Origin: an uncultured Gammaproteobacteria bacterium
GTDB taxonomy: Bacteria; Pseudomonadota; Gammaproteobacteria; Pseudomonadales; Porticoccaceae
Direction of reading: 5' to 3'
Assembly: GCA_913058345.1 (NCBI GenBank)
Contig: CAJXQR010000003.1
Coordinates: 124,001 to 188,000 of the forward strand
DNA: 64,000 nucleotides
Part shown: in pieces, positions 34,303-43,649 of the stretch
Position numbering within the stretch: the first letter of the stretch is position 1
How the letters are laid out: every line of letters starts with the position of its first letter
Notes under the pieces: model-generated
The model's database searches: none
Told to the model about the DNA's origin: nothing
What the model saw: only the letters and a program-made list of their open reading frames with translations
Made by a program: the position numbers and the translations under genes

Positions 34303-34707
34303 ATGATTAGTACATTGTCAGTTGAAGTTGAACGGCAGGGGCTGCTCGATATTAGCGCGGCGCTGAACGATGTAGTACGGCGGGCTGACCTAACCGAGGG
34401 GCTGTGTACGCTCTTCATTCAGCACACCTCGGCGAGTCTGTTGATACAGGAAAGCTATGACCCTTCCGCACGTAGAGATCTTGAGAATTGGCTCAATCGT
34501 CTGGTACCAGAGAACGACCCGCTCTACACCCACACCCTTGAAGGGGCCGATGATATGCCGGCGCATATTAAGTCCGCACTGACGGCGAGTAGCGTGTCGA
34601 TTCCGATCATGGCAGGTCAGTTGGCACTGGGTACCTGGCAAGGTATTTATCTCTGGGAGCACCGTCACCAGCCGGGTAGACGGCGGGTCATTGTTCACTT
34701 AACGTAG
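34303..34707 (+). CDS. yjbQ: YjbQ family protein (secondary thiamine-phosphate synthase type)
   Basis: A 134-residue cytosolic protein of the UPF0047/YjbQ fold. The conserved core is present: CTLFIQHTSASLLIQESYDP, then the DMPAHIKSALTASSVSIPI region and the end GTWQGIYLWEHRHQPGRRRV. YjbQ from several bacteria shows weak thiamine-phosphate synthase activity, but its real function is not settled. A GGAG at 34291-34294 precedes ATG 34303. It is a single-gene unit. Confidence 0.9.
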   Translation: MISTLSVEVERQGLLDISAALNDVVRRADLTEGLCTLFIQHTSASLLIQESYDPSARRDLENWLNRLVPENDPLYTHTLEGADDMPAHIKSALTASSVSIPIMAGQLALGTWQGIYLWEHRHQPGRRRVIVHLT

Positions 34708-34926
34708 CGGAACAGGGGCTGTGGTGAGGGTTACCCGTTGGTTCTTGTGCTTATAGCAGACTAGCGACATAATCGAGTCAGCTTGGCGAAAGCGTTTGAC
34801 ACTGAATATAACAAATGCGTTGCCCAAGACAGTCCATCCTGCACACTAAGGATTACACAGACGGGTTGCTATGACGCCTGCCAGGGTGGATAACTATAAC
34901 CATTAATTGATACATGGGAGATCAGT

Positions 34927-36423
34927 ATGGCTTACCAACGGCCGGAGTTTAAAGAGCAGTACGAAAACTACATTGGCGGCGAGTGGGTGGCCCCGATTGA
35001 TGGCAAATATTTTGACAATACCTCGCCGGTCGATGCCGGCTTTATAGCGCGTATCCCGCAGTCGAATGCTAAAGATATTGACCTGGCTGTTGAGAAAGCC
35101 TGGGAAGCTGCGGCGACGTTTAACAAGACTTCGTCAGCCGAACGCAGCATGCTGATGTTCCGCATTGCCGATCGCATTGAAGAGAATATTGAAAAATTGT
35201 CGATGGTAGAAACTTGTGATAACGGCAAGGGGATGCGTGAGACCCTGGGCGCTGACCTACCCCTGGTGATCGATCAGTTTCGTTATTTTGGCGGTTGTAT
35301 ACGCACAGAATCGGGCAGTGTGACCAATATTGATAGCGATACCGTCTCGATGGAAGTTCACGAGCCGTTGGGAGTGGTTGCTCAGATCATTCCCTGGAAC
35401 TTTCCTTTGTTAATGGCCGCCTGGAAAATAGCCCCGGCATTGGCGACGGGCAACTGTATTGTGATCAAGCCCGCTGAACAAACACCCGTTTCCCTATTGG
35501 TATTGATGGAGATTATTGGCGATTTACTGCCACCCGGCAGCCTCAATGTCGTCAATGGTTTTGGTGTCGAGTGTGGTAAGCCCCTGGCTTCCCACCCCAA
35601 TGTGAAGAAAGTGGCCTTTACCGGTGAGACCAGTACGGGCCGTTTGATCATGCAATATGCGGCCGAAAATATTATCCCGGCCACGACAGAGCTCGGTGGT
35701 AAATCGCCGAACATCTTCTTCGAAAGTATCATGGATGAGGATGACGAGTTCCTCGACAAGGCTATTGAGGGCTTTGTGTTGTTTGCTCTCAACCAGGGCC
35801 AGGTGTGCACCTGCCCATCACGTGCCTTAATTCAGGAAAGTATCTACGACAAGTTCATGGAGAAATGTCTGGCTCGGGTCGAGGCCATCACTCGAGGTGA
35901 CCCCTATGAGCTGAGCACGATGATGAGCGCCCAGGCTTCCAATGACCAATACGAAAAAATCATGAGCTATATTGATATTGGTAAGCAGGAAGGTGCAGAA
36001 GTGCTCACTGGTGGTTCTGCGTATAAAAATGAGCAGTATCCCAATGGTTACTACATTGAACCTACGGTCTTTAAGGGCCACAATAAAATGCGCATTTTTC
36101 AGGAGGAGATTTTTGGCCCAGTACTGGCTGTCACCACCTTTAAAGATGAAGATGAAGCCCTGGAGATTGCCAACGATACTCAGTTTGGCTTGGGCTCCGG
36201 CCTTTGGTCTCGCGACGTTCACCAGGTGCATAAGGTGAGCAGTGGTATTCAGGCCGGTCGAGTTTGGGTTAATTGTTACCATGTTTACCCTGCTGGGGCC
36301 TCTTTTGGTGGTTACAAAAATTCGGGTATTGGCCGAGAAAATCACGCAATGATGTTAAACGGCTATCGTCACACGAAAAACGTGCTAATTTCCTATAATA
36401 AAAATAAGTTAGGATTTTTCTAA
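34927..36423 (+). CDS. Aldehyde dehydrogenase (ExaC/AldB type)
   Basis: A 498-residue NAD(P)+-dependent enzyme that oxidises aliphatic aldehydes such as acetaldehyde. The cofactor loop FTGETSTGR, catalytic Glu in TELGGKSPN and catalytic Cys in [15 protein letters not shown] are present. The C-T-C form with two cysteines is characteristic of the ExaC/AldB clade. GGGAG at 34916-34920 precedes ATG 34927. The DUF779 gene that follows commonly accompanies this clade. Confidence 0.92.
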   Translation: MAYQRPEFKEQYENYIGGEWVAPIDGKYFDNTSPVDAGFIARIPQSNAKDIDLAVEKAWEAAATFNKTSSAERSMLMFRIADRIEENIEKLSMVETCDNGKGMRETLGADLPLVIDQFRYFGGCIRTESGSVTNIDSDTVSMEVHEPLGVVAQIIPWNFPLLMAAWKIAPALATGNCIVIKPAEQTPVSLLVLMEIIGDLLPPGSLNVVNGFGVECGKPLASHPNVKKVAFTGETSTGRLIMQYAAENIIPATTELGGKSPNIFFESIMDEDDEFLDKAIEGFVLFALNQGQVCTCPSRALIQESIYDKFMEKCLARVEAITRGDPYELSTMMSAQASNDQYEKIMSYIDIGKQEGAEVLTGGSAYKNEQYPNGYYIEPTVFKGHNKMRIFQEEIFGPVLAVTTFKDEDEALEIANDTQFGLGSGLWSRDVHQVHKVSSGIQAGRVWVNCYHVYPAGASFGGYKNSGIGRENHAMMLNGYRHTKNVLISYNKNKLGFF

Positions 36424-36434
36424 ATAGTGTTTAA

Positions 36435-36463
36435 ACACGGCTCGGCATCTTGCCGGGCCGTGT
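36435..36463 (+). terminator. Hairpin between aldehyde dehydrogenase and DUF779 genes
   Basis: ACACGGCTCGGCA at 36435-36447 pairs with TGCCGGGCCGTGT at 36451-36463 around a three-base loop, with a single G-U pair. No long T run follows, so it may be a partial terminator that lowers DUF779 expression relative to the dehydrogenase. Confidence 0.6.
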
Positions 36464-36487
36464 TGTAGAACAAGCAGGAGACTTACG

Positions 36488-36862
36488 ATGCCGGTTGAAC
36501 GCGTGAGTGTGACCCAGGCTGCGTCCGAGGTGATTGATCGTTTACGGGACGAGCATGGTGAACTGATGTTTCACCTCAGCGGAGGTTGTTGTGATGGTTC
36601 ATCGCCCATGTGTTATCCCGCAGGGGAGTTTCGCCTCGGCGGTCGCGATCTTTATCTGGGTGATATACATGGTTGCGGTTTTTATATGCACGCCGATCAG
36701 TTTGAATACTATAAAAATAGCCATACTATCGTCGATGTTGTCGAAGGGCGAGGTGCCAGCTTCTCTCTTGAAATCCCCCTCGGTCTACGTTTTTTGATTC
36801 GTACGCATATCTTTAGTGATGAAGAACTGGCGGATGTACGTCCGGTTGTCGCCGCGAATTAA
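36488..36862 (+). CDS. DUF779 domain protein
   Basis: A 124-residue cytosolic protein. Conserved features are HLSGGCCDGSSPMCYPAGEF near residue 30 with a CC...C cluster, and LGDIHGCGFYMHADQFEYY in the middle. DUF779 genes almost always sit directly after acetaldehyde-type dehydrogenases, as here. The Cys/His set suggests metal binding, and a role as a partner or activator of the enzyme has been supposed but not shown. GCAGGAG at 36474-36480 precedes ATG 36488. Confidence 0.88.
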   Translation: MPVERVSVTQAASEVIDRLRDEHGELMFHLSGGCCDGSSPMCYPAGEFRLGGRDLYLGDIHGCGFYMHADQFEYYKNSHTIVDVVEGRGASFSLEIPLGLRFLIRTHIFSDEELADVRPVVAAN

Positions 36863-37104
36863 AGAGTCTTGATACGCTTGAGATAAGTTTTCATGACGTT
36901 TGGAAAACAAAAGGACGACTGATTCAAGGCTCGCTTAACTTGCGTAAATGAAAACAAAATCGACCTGGATTTTGTGGGTTCTTCACGACGGCTGGACTGG
37001 CATATTCTTGCCACTACTTTTTTTCCGTTGTAGAGTGACCGTACTATTTGCAACCCACCAGTTGCTGAAAATGGCCAAAAGCATCAATACGGAACAATAA
37101 AAAA

Positions 37105-37461
37105 ATGGCTTCGACCAAACTGGATAAACATCTTGCCGAGCAGCGGGCTTACATTGCCAAGCGTGAAAAGGGTTATCGAGAACAATCGCTGAAACTCTAC
37201 CCCTGGATTTGTGGTCGCTGTACCCGTGAATTTACTCGGGCCAATCTGAGCGAGCTAACGGTTCACCATCGCGATCACAATCATGACAATAACCCTTCGG
37301 ATGGCAGTAATTGGGAGTTGCTGTGCGTTTACTGTCACGACGAAGAACATACTAAGTTTGTCGATTTTATTCGCTACGGCAGTTCTGAGGAGGCTGAAAT
37401 TGCCCCTGCGACTTTCAGTCCTTTTGCCGATTTAAAAGAGCGCATGAAAAAAGGCCAATAA
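37105..37461 (+). CDS. yajD: YajD family HNH nuclease-like protein
   Basis: A 118-residue protein with a zinc-bound HNH (beta-beta-alpha metal) fold. CGRCTREF supplies the first Cys pair, TVHHRDHNHDNNPSDGSNWE the HH/N catalytic part and LLCVYCHDEEH the second Cys pair. YajD proteins are conserved in gammaproteobacteria; DNA cleavage is assumed from the fold. The start has no strong ribosome site but follows an A-rich leader. It lies 41 bases before the CoA-transferase gene. Confidence 0.88.
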   Translation: MASTKLDKHLAEQRAYIAKREKGYREQSLKLYPWICGRCTREFTRANLSELTVHHRDHNHDNNPSDGSNWELLCVYCHDEEHTKFVDFIRYGSSEEAEIAPATFSPFADLKERMKKGQ

Positions 37462-37502
37462 AGTCGTGGTTTGAATGGCTTGTGGGACATGGGGTAAGAG
37501 AC

Positions 37503-38717
37503 ATGAATGAAGTAGAACCGTTATTGCAAGATATCAAGGTACTGGAAGTAGCCACCTATATTTTTGGCCCCGGCAGCGCTGCGATACTCTCAGATTTTGG
37601 CGCGGATGTTATAAAAATTGAGGTGCCGGGGCATGGAGATCCCTTACGTCACGCCCATAAAGCACCGCCTTTTATGCCACTGGAGTTTGCTTACATCTGG
37701 CAGCAGGACAACCGTAATAAACGTAGCATTTGCCTCGACATGAAAGCAGCCGAGGGCCGAGAGGTTTTATTAAAACTGGTGAGAGAGGCGGATGTCTTCA
37801 TTACTAACTTCCCCCCCGATGTGTTGGCGCGGTTAAATATTCGCTATGAAGATCTTGCGCCGGAAAACGAACGCTTAATCTACGGGCAGATTACAGGTTT
37901 TGGTGAAAAAGGTCCTGAAGCAAGTGCCCCCGGTTTTGATGCGACGGCCTATTGGGCACGCTCAGGTCTCATGGACACTGTTCATACTGCCGATAGTGAG
38001 CCCTCCATGTCTTCCCCTGGAATGGGTGATCATCCTAGCGCCATGACCATGTACGCGGCCATCATGACGGGCCTCTATAGGAGAACGCGCACCGGGCGTG
38101 GTGGCAAGGTGCACAGTAGCTTATTGGCAAACGGTCTGTGGACAGGGTCTAGCTCACTGTCATGCATACTTGCAGGGGGTGGTGCCGTCGAAAACCCGAG
38201 CCTACATCAACCAACTAACGCCTTATTGAATCACTATCAAACCCGTGATGGACGTTGGTTGTTGTTGGTACTTTTACACCAAAACAAGCATTGGCCGAAT
38301 TTGCTCAAAGCCTTAGAGCGGGAAGACCTGCTCACTGATTCTCGCTTTCTTGAAATTAAGCAACGTAATGACAACGCTAAACTACTGGCTCCCATTTTGG
38401 CAGAGACCTTTAAAACTAGAGATTTACAGGAATGGCGAGAGCGTCTGCAGGCGCAGAAATTAACTTTCAGCGTCTTAGCGACAATGGAGGAAGTCGTAGA
38501 TGACCCCCAGGTATTGGCCAACGATATGCTGATCGATGTCGAAGGTCATCACTATGGTCGCGGTCAGGCGGTCAACAGCCCTTTTTGGGTAGAAGGCTCC
38601 GAGAAGGTGCCCGCACATGTTGGCCCGGCGCCGGGTGCCAATGGTTCCGATATACTGCGTGAGTTGGGCTATAGTGAAGAAAGCATTGAACAATTAAGCC
38701 GCCAAAATATTATTTAA
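37503..38717 (+). CDS. CaiB/BaiF CoA-transferase (first copy)
   Basis: A 404-residue family III CoA-transferase that moves CoA between acyl groups. Motifs are EVATYIFGPGSAAILSDFGA, VIKIEVPGHGDP and AYIWQQDNRNKRSICLDMKA, with the catalytic Asp expected in PGFDATAYWARSGLM. The start is ATG 37503 with GTAAGAG upstream; a GTG at 37482 is the alternative. Substrate is not deducible. A second, distinct copy is at 47733, and other fatty-acid-like genes are scattered nearby. Confidence 0.88.
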   Translation: MNEVEPLLQDIKVLEVATYIFGPGSAAILSDFGADVIKIEVPGHGDPLRHAHKAPPFMPLEFAYIWQQDNRNKRSICLDMKAAEGREVLLKLVREADVFITNFPPDVLARLNIRYEDLAPENERLIYGQITGFGEKGPEASAPGFDATAYWARSGLMDTVHTADSEPSMSSPGMGDHPSAMTMYAAIMTGLYRRTRTGRGGKVHSSLLANGLWTGSSSLSCILAGGGAVENPSLHQPTNALLNHYQTRDGRWLLLVLLHQNKHWPNLLKALEREDLLTDSRFLEIKQRNDNAKLLAPILAETFKTRDLQEWRERLQAQKLTFSVLATMEEVVDDPQVLANDMLIDVEGHHYGRGQAVNSPFWVEGSEKVPAHVGPAPGANGSDILRELGYSEESIEQLSRQNII

Positions 38718-38761
38718 CGCTACTTGAGCCTGTTCTACTGATGCGATCGTTTTACAGTGTG

Positions 38762-39079
38762 TTATAAACAGTTTTCTGGTCTCGGAAGTCCGGCAATTTT
38801 ACTTGCCACCCGTGCGGGGCTGGGTGGAAATAATTGCATTAAATAAATACTGCGGCCCTTTTCTTTACCCAGTTGCTGGGCGACATATCTCACCAGAGGG
38901 CGCATGGGAGGGGAAAGCGCGAAGCGTTGGTGGAACTCTTTTAACACATAAATGATTTCCCAATGGGCATCACTGAGTAGGATGTTTTCACTGGCAGCCA
39001 GCTGTTCGGCGGCTTGCTCGGACCAGTCAGAAAGATGGGCGAGATGGCCGTCGCTATCGAGAGTTAATACCGTGTCCAT
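38762..39079 (-). CDS. tusE: TusE/DsrC family sulfur carrier
   Basis: A 105-residue protein that takes sulfur from TusBCD and passes it to MnmA for 2-thiouridine in tRNA wobble positions. The DsrC fold is visible in SDAHWEIIYVLKEFHQRF and LVRYVAQQLGKEKGRSIYL. The swinging C-terminal arm ends GLPRPENCL with the reactive penultimate cysteine. The inner Cys of sulfite-reductase DsrC is not present, in line with a Tus role. Last gene of tusD-C-B-E. Confidence 0.9.
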   Translation of the reverse strand: MDTVLTLDSDGHLAHLSDWSEQAAEQLAASENILLSDAHWEIIYVLKEFHQRFALSPPMRPLVRYVAQQLGKEKGRSIYLMQLFPPSPARVASKIAGLPRPENCL

Positions 39080-39099
39080 ATTTACGCGTTGGCCATTAT

Positions 39100-39420
39100 T
39101 TAATACCAGCTTTGTATAGCAGAGGCCTCTACGGCAAGAGTAACGAAGTCGGCATCGTTGATCATTGTAAAGATGGGAAGTAGCGCAGAAGCATCGAGGC
39201 CCCGTGCTTCACAGTCAGCCTGGAGAATATAAAAGCGGGTGCCGCTAGCACTGAGTTTCTGGATGTGCTCTCTGTGGGAAAATTTGCCGTGTGAATTATC
39301 CAATGCGCCATAAACGCCGTTTTCAAAGAGTAAGACCGCATCGTTTTCAGCGACAACTCGCAGGCAATCACCGAGGGTGCCGCTATTAAAAGCCGATTTA
39401 TTCACTGTGTGTAATAGCAT
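39100..39420 (-). CDS. tusB: TusB/DsrH family sulfur relay protein
   Basis: A 106-residue member of the DsrEFH set, the non-catalytic-like subunit of the TusBCD hexamer. It starts MLLHTVNKSAFNSGTLGDCL, a pattern typical of TusB (LHT(V/L).KSP). The middle ENDAVLLFENGVYGAL and end DADFVTLAVEASAIQSWY also fit. Its ATG overlaps the tusC stop by one base (TAATG), and tusE follows 20 bases later. Confidence 0.88.
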   Translation of the reverse strand: MLLHTVNKSAFNSGTLGDCLRVVAENDAVLLFENGVYGALDNSHGKFSHREHIQKLSASGTRFYILQADCEARGLDASALLPIFTMINDADFVTLAVEASAIQSWY

Positions 39421-39803
39421 TAAAAACTCAAAATAGCTTGGCTAGTGGCGAGAAGCGCTTGCACCTGGGTGCGATCAATAATTTTACCGGCATTAATATC
39501 GGTGCTTGTCAGGTTGCGCTGCTTGAGAGAGTCCTCATCGATCCAGATCGCCTCAACACCATAAAGGGGCAGGGCGCTGGCCATAGCAGCCTGGTTTTTA
39601 CAGTCTATTGCGTGGCTATCTTGTGGCTCTACCAGTTGCCAAACCCCCTCATTAATATAGAGCACGTTGGTAGTAGCACCCATAGCACCACAGGCTAATG
39701 CGGCCTCCAGCCCCTCTCTTGCCAGGGCGTTGCCGTAGGGCGCATGGCGGAATACCAACAAGATGGCTCTATCTTCTGGTTTTTCGATGGCCGGCTTATC
39801 CAA
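39420..39803 (-). CDS. tusC: TusC/DsrF family sulfur relay protein
   Basis: A 127-residue member of the TusBCD complex. It has the typical opening AILLVFRHAPYGNALAREGL followed by EAALACGAMG, and the segment VLYINEGVWQLVEPQDSHAI. TusC has no active cysteine in most species and supports the hexamer. Its start lies within the last codons of tusD (8-base overlap) and it is coupled to tusB. Confidence 0.88.
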   Translation of the reverse strand: MDKPAIEKPEDRAILLVFRHAPYGNALAREGLEAALACGAMGATTNVLYINEGVWQLVEPQDSHAIDCKNQAAMASALPLYGVEAIWIDEDSLKQRNLTSTDINAGKIIDRTQVQALLATSQAILSF

Positions 39804-40185
39804 AGGTCATTACTCGATCAGCGTTGAGGCTGGCGTCCACTAGCTGCCCCAGGCCGGATACCTCGTGTCCTGGACTTAGGTTACCACCGGTTTTGCCAAA
39901 TCGTTTTGCTTCTTGTTCATTGAGCACCCCGCGTCGTGTGGCGGCGGCGATACACACCACAGAATCGAGTTGGTGTTGCTCGATCAGTTCGCTCCACTGT
40001 TGGGGAAGGCTACTTTCATCTTGTGGCGTAGTTACCATAGCCGAAGCATTATGCACCCCGTCGTGATAGAAAAAGAGTCGATAAATACTGTGCCCGCCAT
40101 TAAGTGCTGCACGGGCAAAACGCAAGGCGCTGGCCGACGCCTGAGTGCTATAAGGTGGACCTAAGATGAGTAGGGCAAAATTCAT
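39796..40185 (-). CDS. tusD: TusD/DsrE family sulfurtransferase subunit
   Basis: A 129-residue catalytic subunit of TusBCD that takes persulfide sulfur from TusA. The start is set at ATG 40185 because the product then begins MNFALLILGPPYSTQASASA, the usual TusD N-terminus, and length equals the E. coli protein; an open frame 68 codons longer has no homology-like content. The active Cys is in LDSVVCIAAATRRGVLN near residue 80. First gene of the operon. Confidence 0.9.
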   Translation of the reverse strand: MNFALLILGPPYSTQASASALRFARAALNGGHSIYRLFFYHDGVHNASAMVTTPQDESSLPQQWSELIEQHQLDSVVCIAAATRRGVLNEQEAKRFGKTGGNLSPGHEVSGLGQLVDASLNADRVMTFG

Positions 40186-40622
40186 AGGGTTTGCTATTTG
40201 TTTGATCAGTAGTTTTACGCTTGCTAGTTGCAGGTATTCTAACAAATTCTGATAAAAGATAGTCTGGCAAGAGACCGAGTTAGCGTTTAGGCCTTCATTT
40301 TGAAGGCAAAACTCGTGAGCACCTCGCTGAGTCATGGTGTCACTTTTGATGCAATAGTTAGCCATAACGCACCAGGTTCTACTCAGCAAAACGCTTTGGG
40401 TATAACGAGCACTTCTTGTCTCGTCTCAAGAGCCTCCCGGTGTTGGTGGATCTACAATTCTTCGCTCGTCATCGACGCCGTTCAGATTTAATGCGTCATT
40501 GCGTAATCCAGCAATGCCTGCAGACCTCCGTGATAACTATCTTCTGTCACACTGGCGTGTGTTGTGAGTCTGGCGATAGGCTATGATCGAGAAAAATAGA
40601 ATAGATAAAGCCGGGTGATTTT

Positions 40623-41510
40623 ATGCAATATTCTTTTCTGATGATGGTAACTCTGTATTTAGTCACTATGTCGTTGCAGGCAAAGGAGGAAATAAACCTT
40701 GCTCAAAACGACGAATGGGCAAGGAACTTTATGCTAGCCAATCTCGAATTCACCTTGTTACATGAATTTGGTCATGCATTTATTGAGGAGTTTAAACCGC
40801 CTGTTTTGGGTATGGAGGAAGATGCTGCAGACCGCTTTGCGATTATCGCTATGATGAAAGCGCGTGAGTATGAGTCAGCTGAGAAAACGATTCCCTGGTT
40901 GTTTTCGGTCGCCGGTGGCTGGTATACCGAATGGGAATTAAAAGAAGAGGTAAAAGGGAAAATTGATTATTGGGATAATCACAATCTTGAGATTCAGCGT
41001 TTTCACAATATTGTCTGTCTGATTTTTGGGAGTAATGCCGACGTATTAGAAGATTTGATGGATACTGAGTTCTTACCTTTTGAGCGCGCCATGACCTGTG
41101 ACTACGAGTACAAGCAGGCCTTGCACGCGGTGAACTGGTTACAGAATAATTATAGTCAAAAATCTGATAAAGCCCTTAACACGCAAAGCGTGACAGTCGT
41201 TTATGAACAGCCGCGCGAGGGACAGAATAAAATGGTATTCGAGTTGTTGCAAAACTTTCCTGTCGCGGAAACGTGGGCTCAAAGATTATCCAGGCGTTTT
41301 ACATTTCTTCGACCTATTCGCATAGAGTTTGAAAATTGCGCCTCTGTTTTCTCTGCATACTGGCATGCCCCGACCGCTTCAGTGACGGTTTGTTATGAGT
41401 TGCTGGTTCATTTTATGCAGATGGCTGAATATCGTCGACAACATTCATCACGGGCCTGTGGTATTCCAGTTCTGCGCAAATATTTGGGAGATAGTTTGAA
41501 TTGTCATTAG
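40623..41510 (+). CDS. DUF4344 metallopeptidase-like secreted protein
   Basis: A 295-residue exported protein with a signal peptide (residues about 1-20, ending SLQA). The zinc-peptidase motif HEFGHAFIEE follows at about residue 47, with a likely third ligand in EEDAADRFAIIAMM. The C-terminal half has the paired Cys and the FENCASVFSAYWHAPTASVT segment that goes with DUF4344. Substrate is unknown. The gene stands alone with a strong terminator behind it. Confidence 0.82.
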   Translation: MQYSFLMMVTLYLVTMSLQAKEEINLAQNDEWARNFMLANLEFTLLHEFGHAFIEEFKPPVLGMEEDAADRFAIIAMMKAREYESAEKTIPWLFSVAGGWYTEWELKEEVKGKIDYWDNHNLEIQRFHNIVCLIFGSNADVLEDLMDTEFLPFERAMTCDYEYKQALHAVNWLQNNYSQKSDKALNTQSVTVVYEQPREGQNKMVFELLQNFPVAETWAQRLSRRFTFLRPIRIEFENCASVFSAYWHAPTASVTVCYELLVHFMQMAEYRRQHSSRACGIPVLRKYLGDSLNCH

Positions 41511-41562
41511 GAAAGCCTTGAATCATTCCGCAGAACCGGTGGTCAGGTGATCATCTCTAAGC

Positions 41563-41595
41563 AATTAAGCGGCGTTAGTTCCGTCGCTTAATTTT
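41563..41595 (+). terminator. Rho-independent terminator after the DUF4344 gene
   Basis: AATTAAGCGGCG at 41563-41574 pairs with CGTCGCTTAATT at 41582-41593 (one G-U pair) around a seven-base loop, followed by further T residues. It is placed 53 bases after the stop of the peptidase-like gene. Confidence 0.75.
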
Positions 41596-41960
41596 CTGGG
41601 GCGAATGGACAAGTAGCTTCCCTCGACGCTGCTGGAAAAGAAAAAAGGCGTCATTCTTTAAAGGGCCAGTTTGCTGGCCAGGGTATCCGGGGGACAACAG
41701 ACTGCTAATAGCTACTGCCGAGAATTTATCATCACAGCACTCTCGGAACAGTTAGCCGGCGTAGTAGGACGTGCTCATTAGCCAAAGATTTTCTGACATG
41801 ATATTTCATCTGCTGACATGTGCCTTGTGATAACCAGCTTGAAAACATTCATTGCTGCCGACTTCTATAGGCCTTGGCAGAAACTTTCTGTTTAAACCCT
41901 TTGGTAATTGTTAACCTTACAACCATGTGCTTTGAAATATCATGTATTTGATTAAGGAGA
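41596..41960. other. 365-base gene-free leader of the serine hydrolase gene
   Basis: No coding frame is supported on either strand. The stretch should hold the promoter of the serine hydrolase gene; I could not pick out a confident -35/-10 pair. An AAGGAG lies at its very end. Confidence 0.5.
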
Positions 41961-43166
41961 ATGACTATTAACAAACTACAGGTAAAACCGTCAGATTATA
42001 ACTTCAGCGAAATTCATGACGCCATGCAGCACTATGTTGACGGCGATCTGGTCAGCGGCCTGTCGGCGGTGATCTTAAAAGGCACCGACGTTGTCGATGT
42101 TAAAAACTGGGGCTACATGGATATCGAAAGCCAAACCCCGATGCGTGACGATGCCATCTTTCGCGCCTATTCCAATACTAAAATCGTCACTTCAGCAGCG
42201 GCGATGATCCTCTACGATGACGGCGCTTTTGATCTCGACGATCCAGTCGAAAAATACATCCCCCAGTTCAAGGACTTAAAAGTATTGAAGAAGGGCTCCA
42301 AAGATCTAGACGATACCGAGGCACTGAGGACACCACCGACAATCCGCCATTTGTTTACCCACACCGCTGGTTTTGCCTATGGCCTGTTTATGACCAATCC
42401 GGTTGACAAAGTCTACGTTGACCAACGCGTGATGGGTGTGGAGTCCACCCTGACTGAAATGATCGACAAGTTAGCGAAACTCCCTTTGATCTACCAGCCC
42501 GGTGACGAGTGGCAGTACAGTATTAGCATTGATATTTTGGCTCGACTGGTCGAAATTTGGTCGGGTAAATCGTTTCTCGACTTCCTCAAAGAGCGCATTT
42601 TTATACCTTTGGGAATGGACGACACCGATTTTTCAGTGCCAGAAGAAAAACACCACCGGCTAACCACCCTCTATTCGCCTATTGATTTACGTGACCCTAT
42701 GGTGCCGGGATTAAAAGCCTGCCCCGACATTATGATTGGCAGCGTACGCGAGCCTAAAAGTTTCCACTCAGGTGGCGGCGGTCTGGTCACCACGATAGCC
42801 GATTACACTACGTTTATTCAGATGATTATTAACGGTGGCGAATGGCAGGGGCAACGGGTTCTTTCAGAGCAGTCGGTTGAGTTGATGCACACCAATCAGC
42901 TGCGCGAGGGTTTGAAGGTGAAAATCCCGACCTGGGATATGCCCAATACCGTATTCGGCCTGGGTTTTGCCATTAAAAACACCCCTGCAGAAGGTGAGCC
43001 AGAAAGCGCTATTGGCGAATACCACTGGGGTGGCATGGCGGGCACTCACTCATGGATTTCTCCAAAGGCAGGCGTCAGTGCTCTGATATTTACCCAGCGG
43101 GCCTACGGCTTTTGGCACCCCTTTAGCCACGAGTTTAAGCGTCTGGTGTATAAAGTTGCTGGTTAG
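41961..43166 (+). CDS. Serine hydrolase of the beta-lactamase class C/EstB type
   Basis: A 401-residue cytosolic esterase-like enzyme. The active-site SxxK motif is SNTK (Ser71, Lys74), the Tyr of the YxS motif is in EWQYSISIDILARL (Tyr186), and the third motif lies in EYHWGGMAGTHSWISP. No signal peptide is seen, which speaks for an ester- or lactone-hydrolysing role rather than resistance. The AAGGAG at 41954-41959 is only one base before ATG 41961, unusually close, so the true start may be a later codon such as ATG near 42021. Substrate unknown. Confidence 0.85.
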   Translation: MTINKLQVKPSDYNFSEIHDAMQHYVDGDLVSGLSAVILKGTDVVDVKNWGYMDIESQTPMRDDAIFRAYSNTKIVTSAAAMILYDDGAFDLDDPVEKYIPQFKDLKVLKKGSKDLDDTEALRTPPTIRHLFTHTAGFAYGLFMTNPVDKVYVDQRVMGVESTLTEMIDKLAKLPLIYQPGDEWQYSISIDILARLVEIWSGKSFLDFLKERIFIPLGMDDTDFSVPEEKHHRLTTLYSPIDLRDPMVPGLKACPDIMIGSVREPKSFHSGGGGLVTTIADYTTFIQMIINGGEWQGQRVLSEQSVELMHTNQLREGLKVKIPTWDMPNTVFGLGFAIKNTPAEGEPESAIGEYHWGGMAGTHSWISPKAGVSALIFTQRAYGFWHPFSHEFKRLVYKVAG

Positions 43167-43413
43167 CACCAGGCTTTCATTGGACGTGTTACTTAAGGAA
43201 TTTCTTATTAAAGCGGGACAATGCAGACCGTGATTAAAAGCGTTCAGACACGGGGCGTCAGCCGAACCTGGATGACTGGCGAGAGGTAGAGTGGCTGATT
43301 TAAATATAATGCCACTGAATTGAGGTTCGACCTGGATTTCGCATAAGGTGGAAGCTGAAAGGTTAATGGCCTGTGAATGTTTTTCACGGGCTTGAAAGAG
43401 GGGATGGCACAAG

Positions 43414-43620
43414 ATGACAGCAGTTGAGTTATCGGACGACTTTTTACGCTGGTATGAAGAGTTACAGCAACTAGCGGCTAAAAGTGATTCGCTCTGGTTG
43501 GTCGCGTCGGATGCGAAAACTCATGTTGAGGCTTTTCGCAAAGGTCGCAGCCCCGAAGAGGAACTAGTCGAGCTTATTGAGCTGGCCCAGTGGCGCGGTT
43601 GTGGGTGTGGTGGCTCTTAA
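43414..43620 (+). CDS. Small acidic protein with a Cys-Gly tail
   Basis: A 68-residue ORF from ATG 43414. It is helical (LRWYEELQQLAAKSDSLWLV) and acidic, and ends WRGCGCGGS, with two Cys spaced by Gly. GAGGGG about ten bases upstream could serve translation. It faces the convergent alcohol dehydrogenase gene. I do not recognise the family; the Cys-Gly tail might bind a metal or act as a reactive end. Confidence 0.5.
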   Translation: MTAVELSDDFLRWYEELQQLAAKSDSLWLVASDAKTHVEAFRKGRSPEEELVELIELAQWRGCGCGGS

Positions 43621-43649
43621 CCCGAAAGGTGCTATTGCCAGCTCAATGT

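Noticed and set aside
41961-43166. Class C beta-lactamase resistance gene
   Set aside because: No signal peptide and EstB-like motifs; a cytosolic esterase is more likely.
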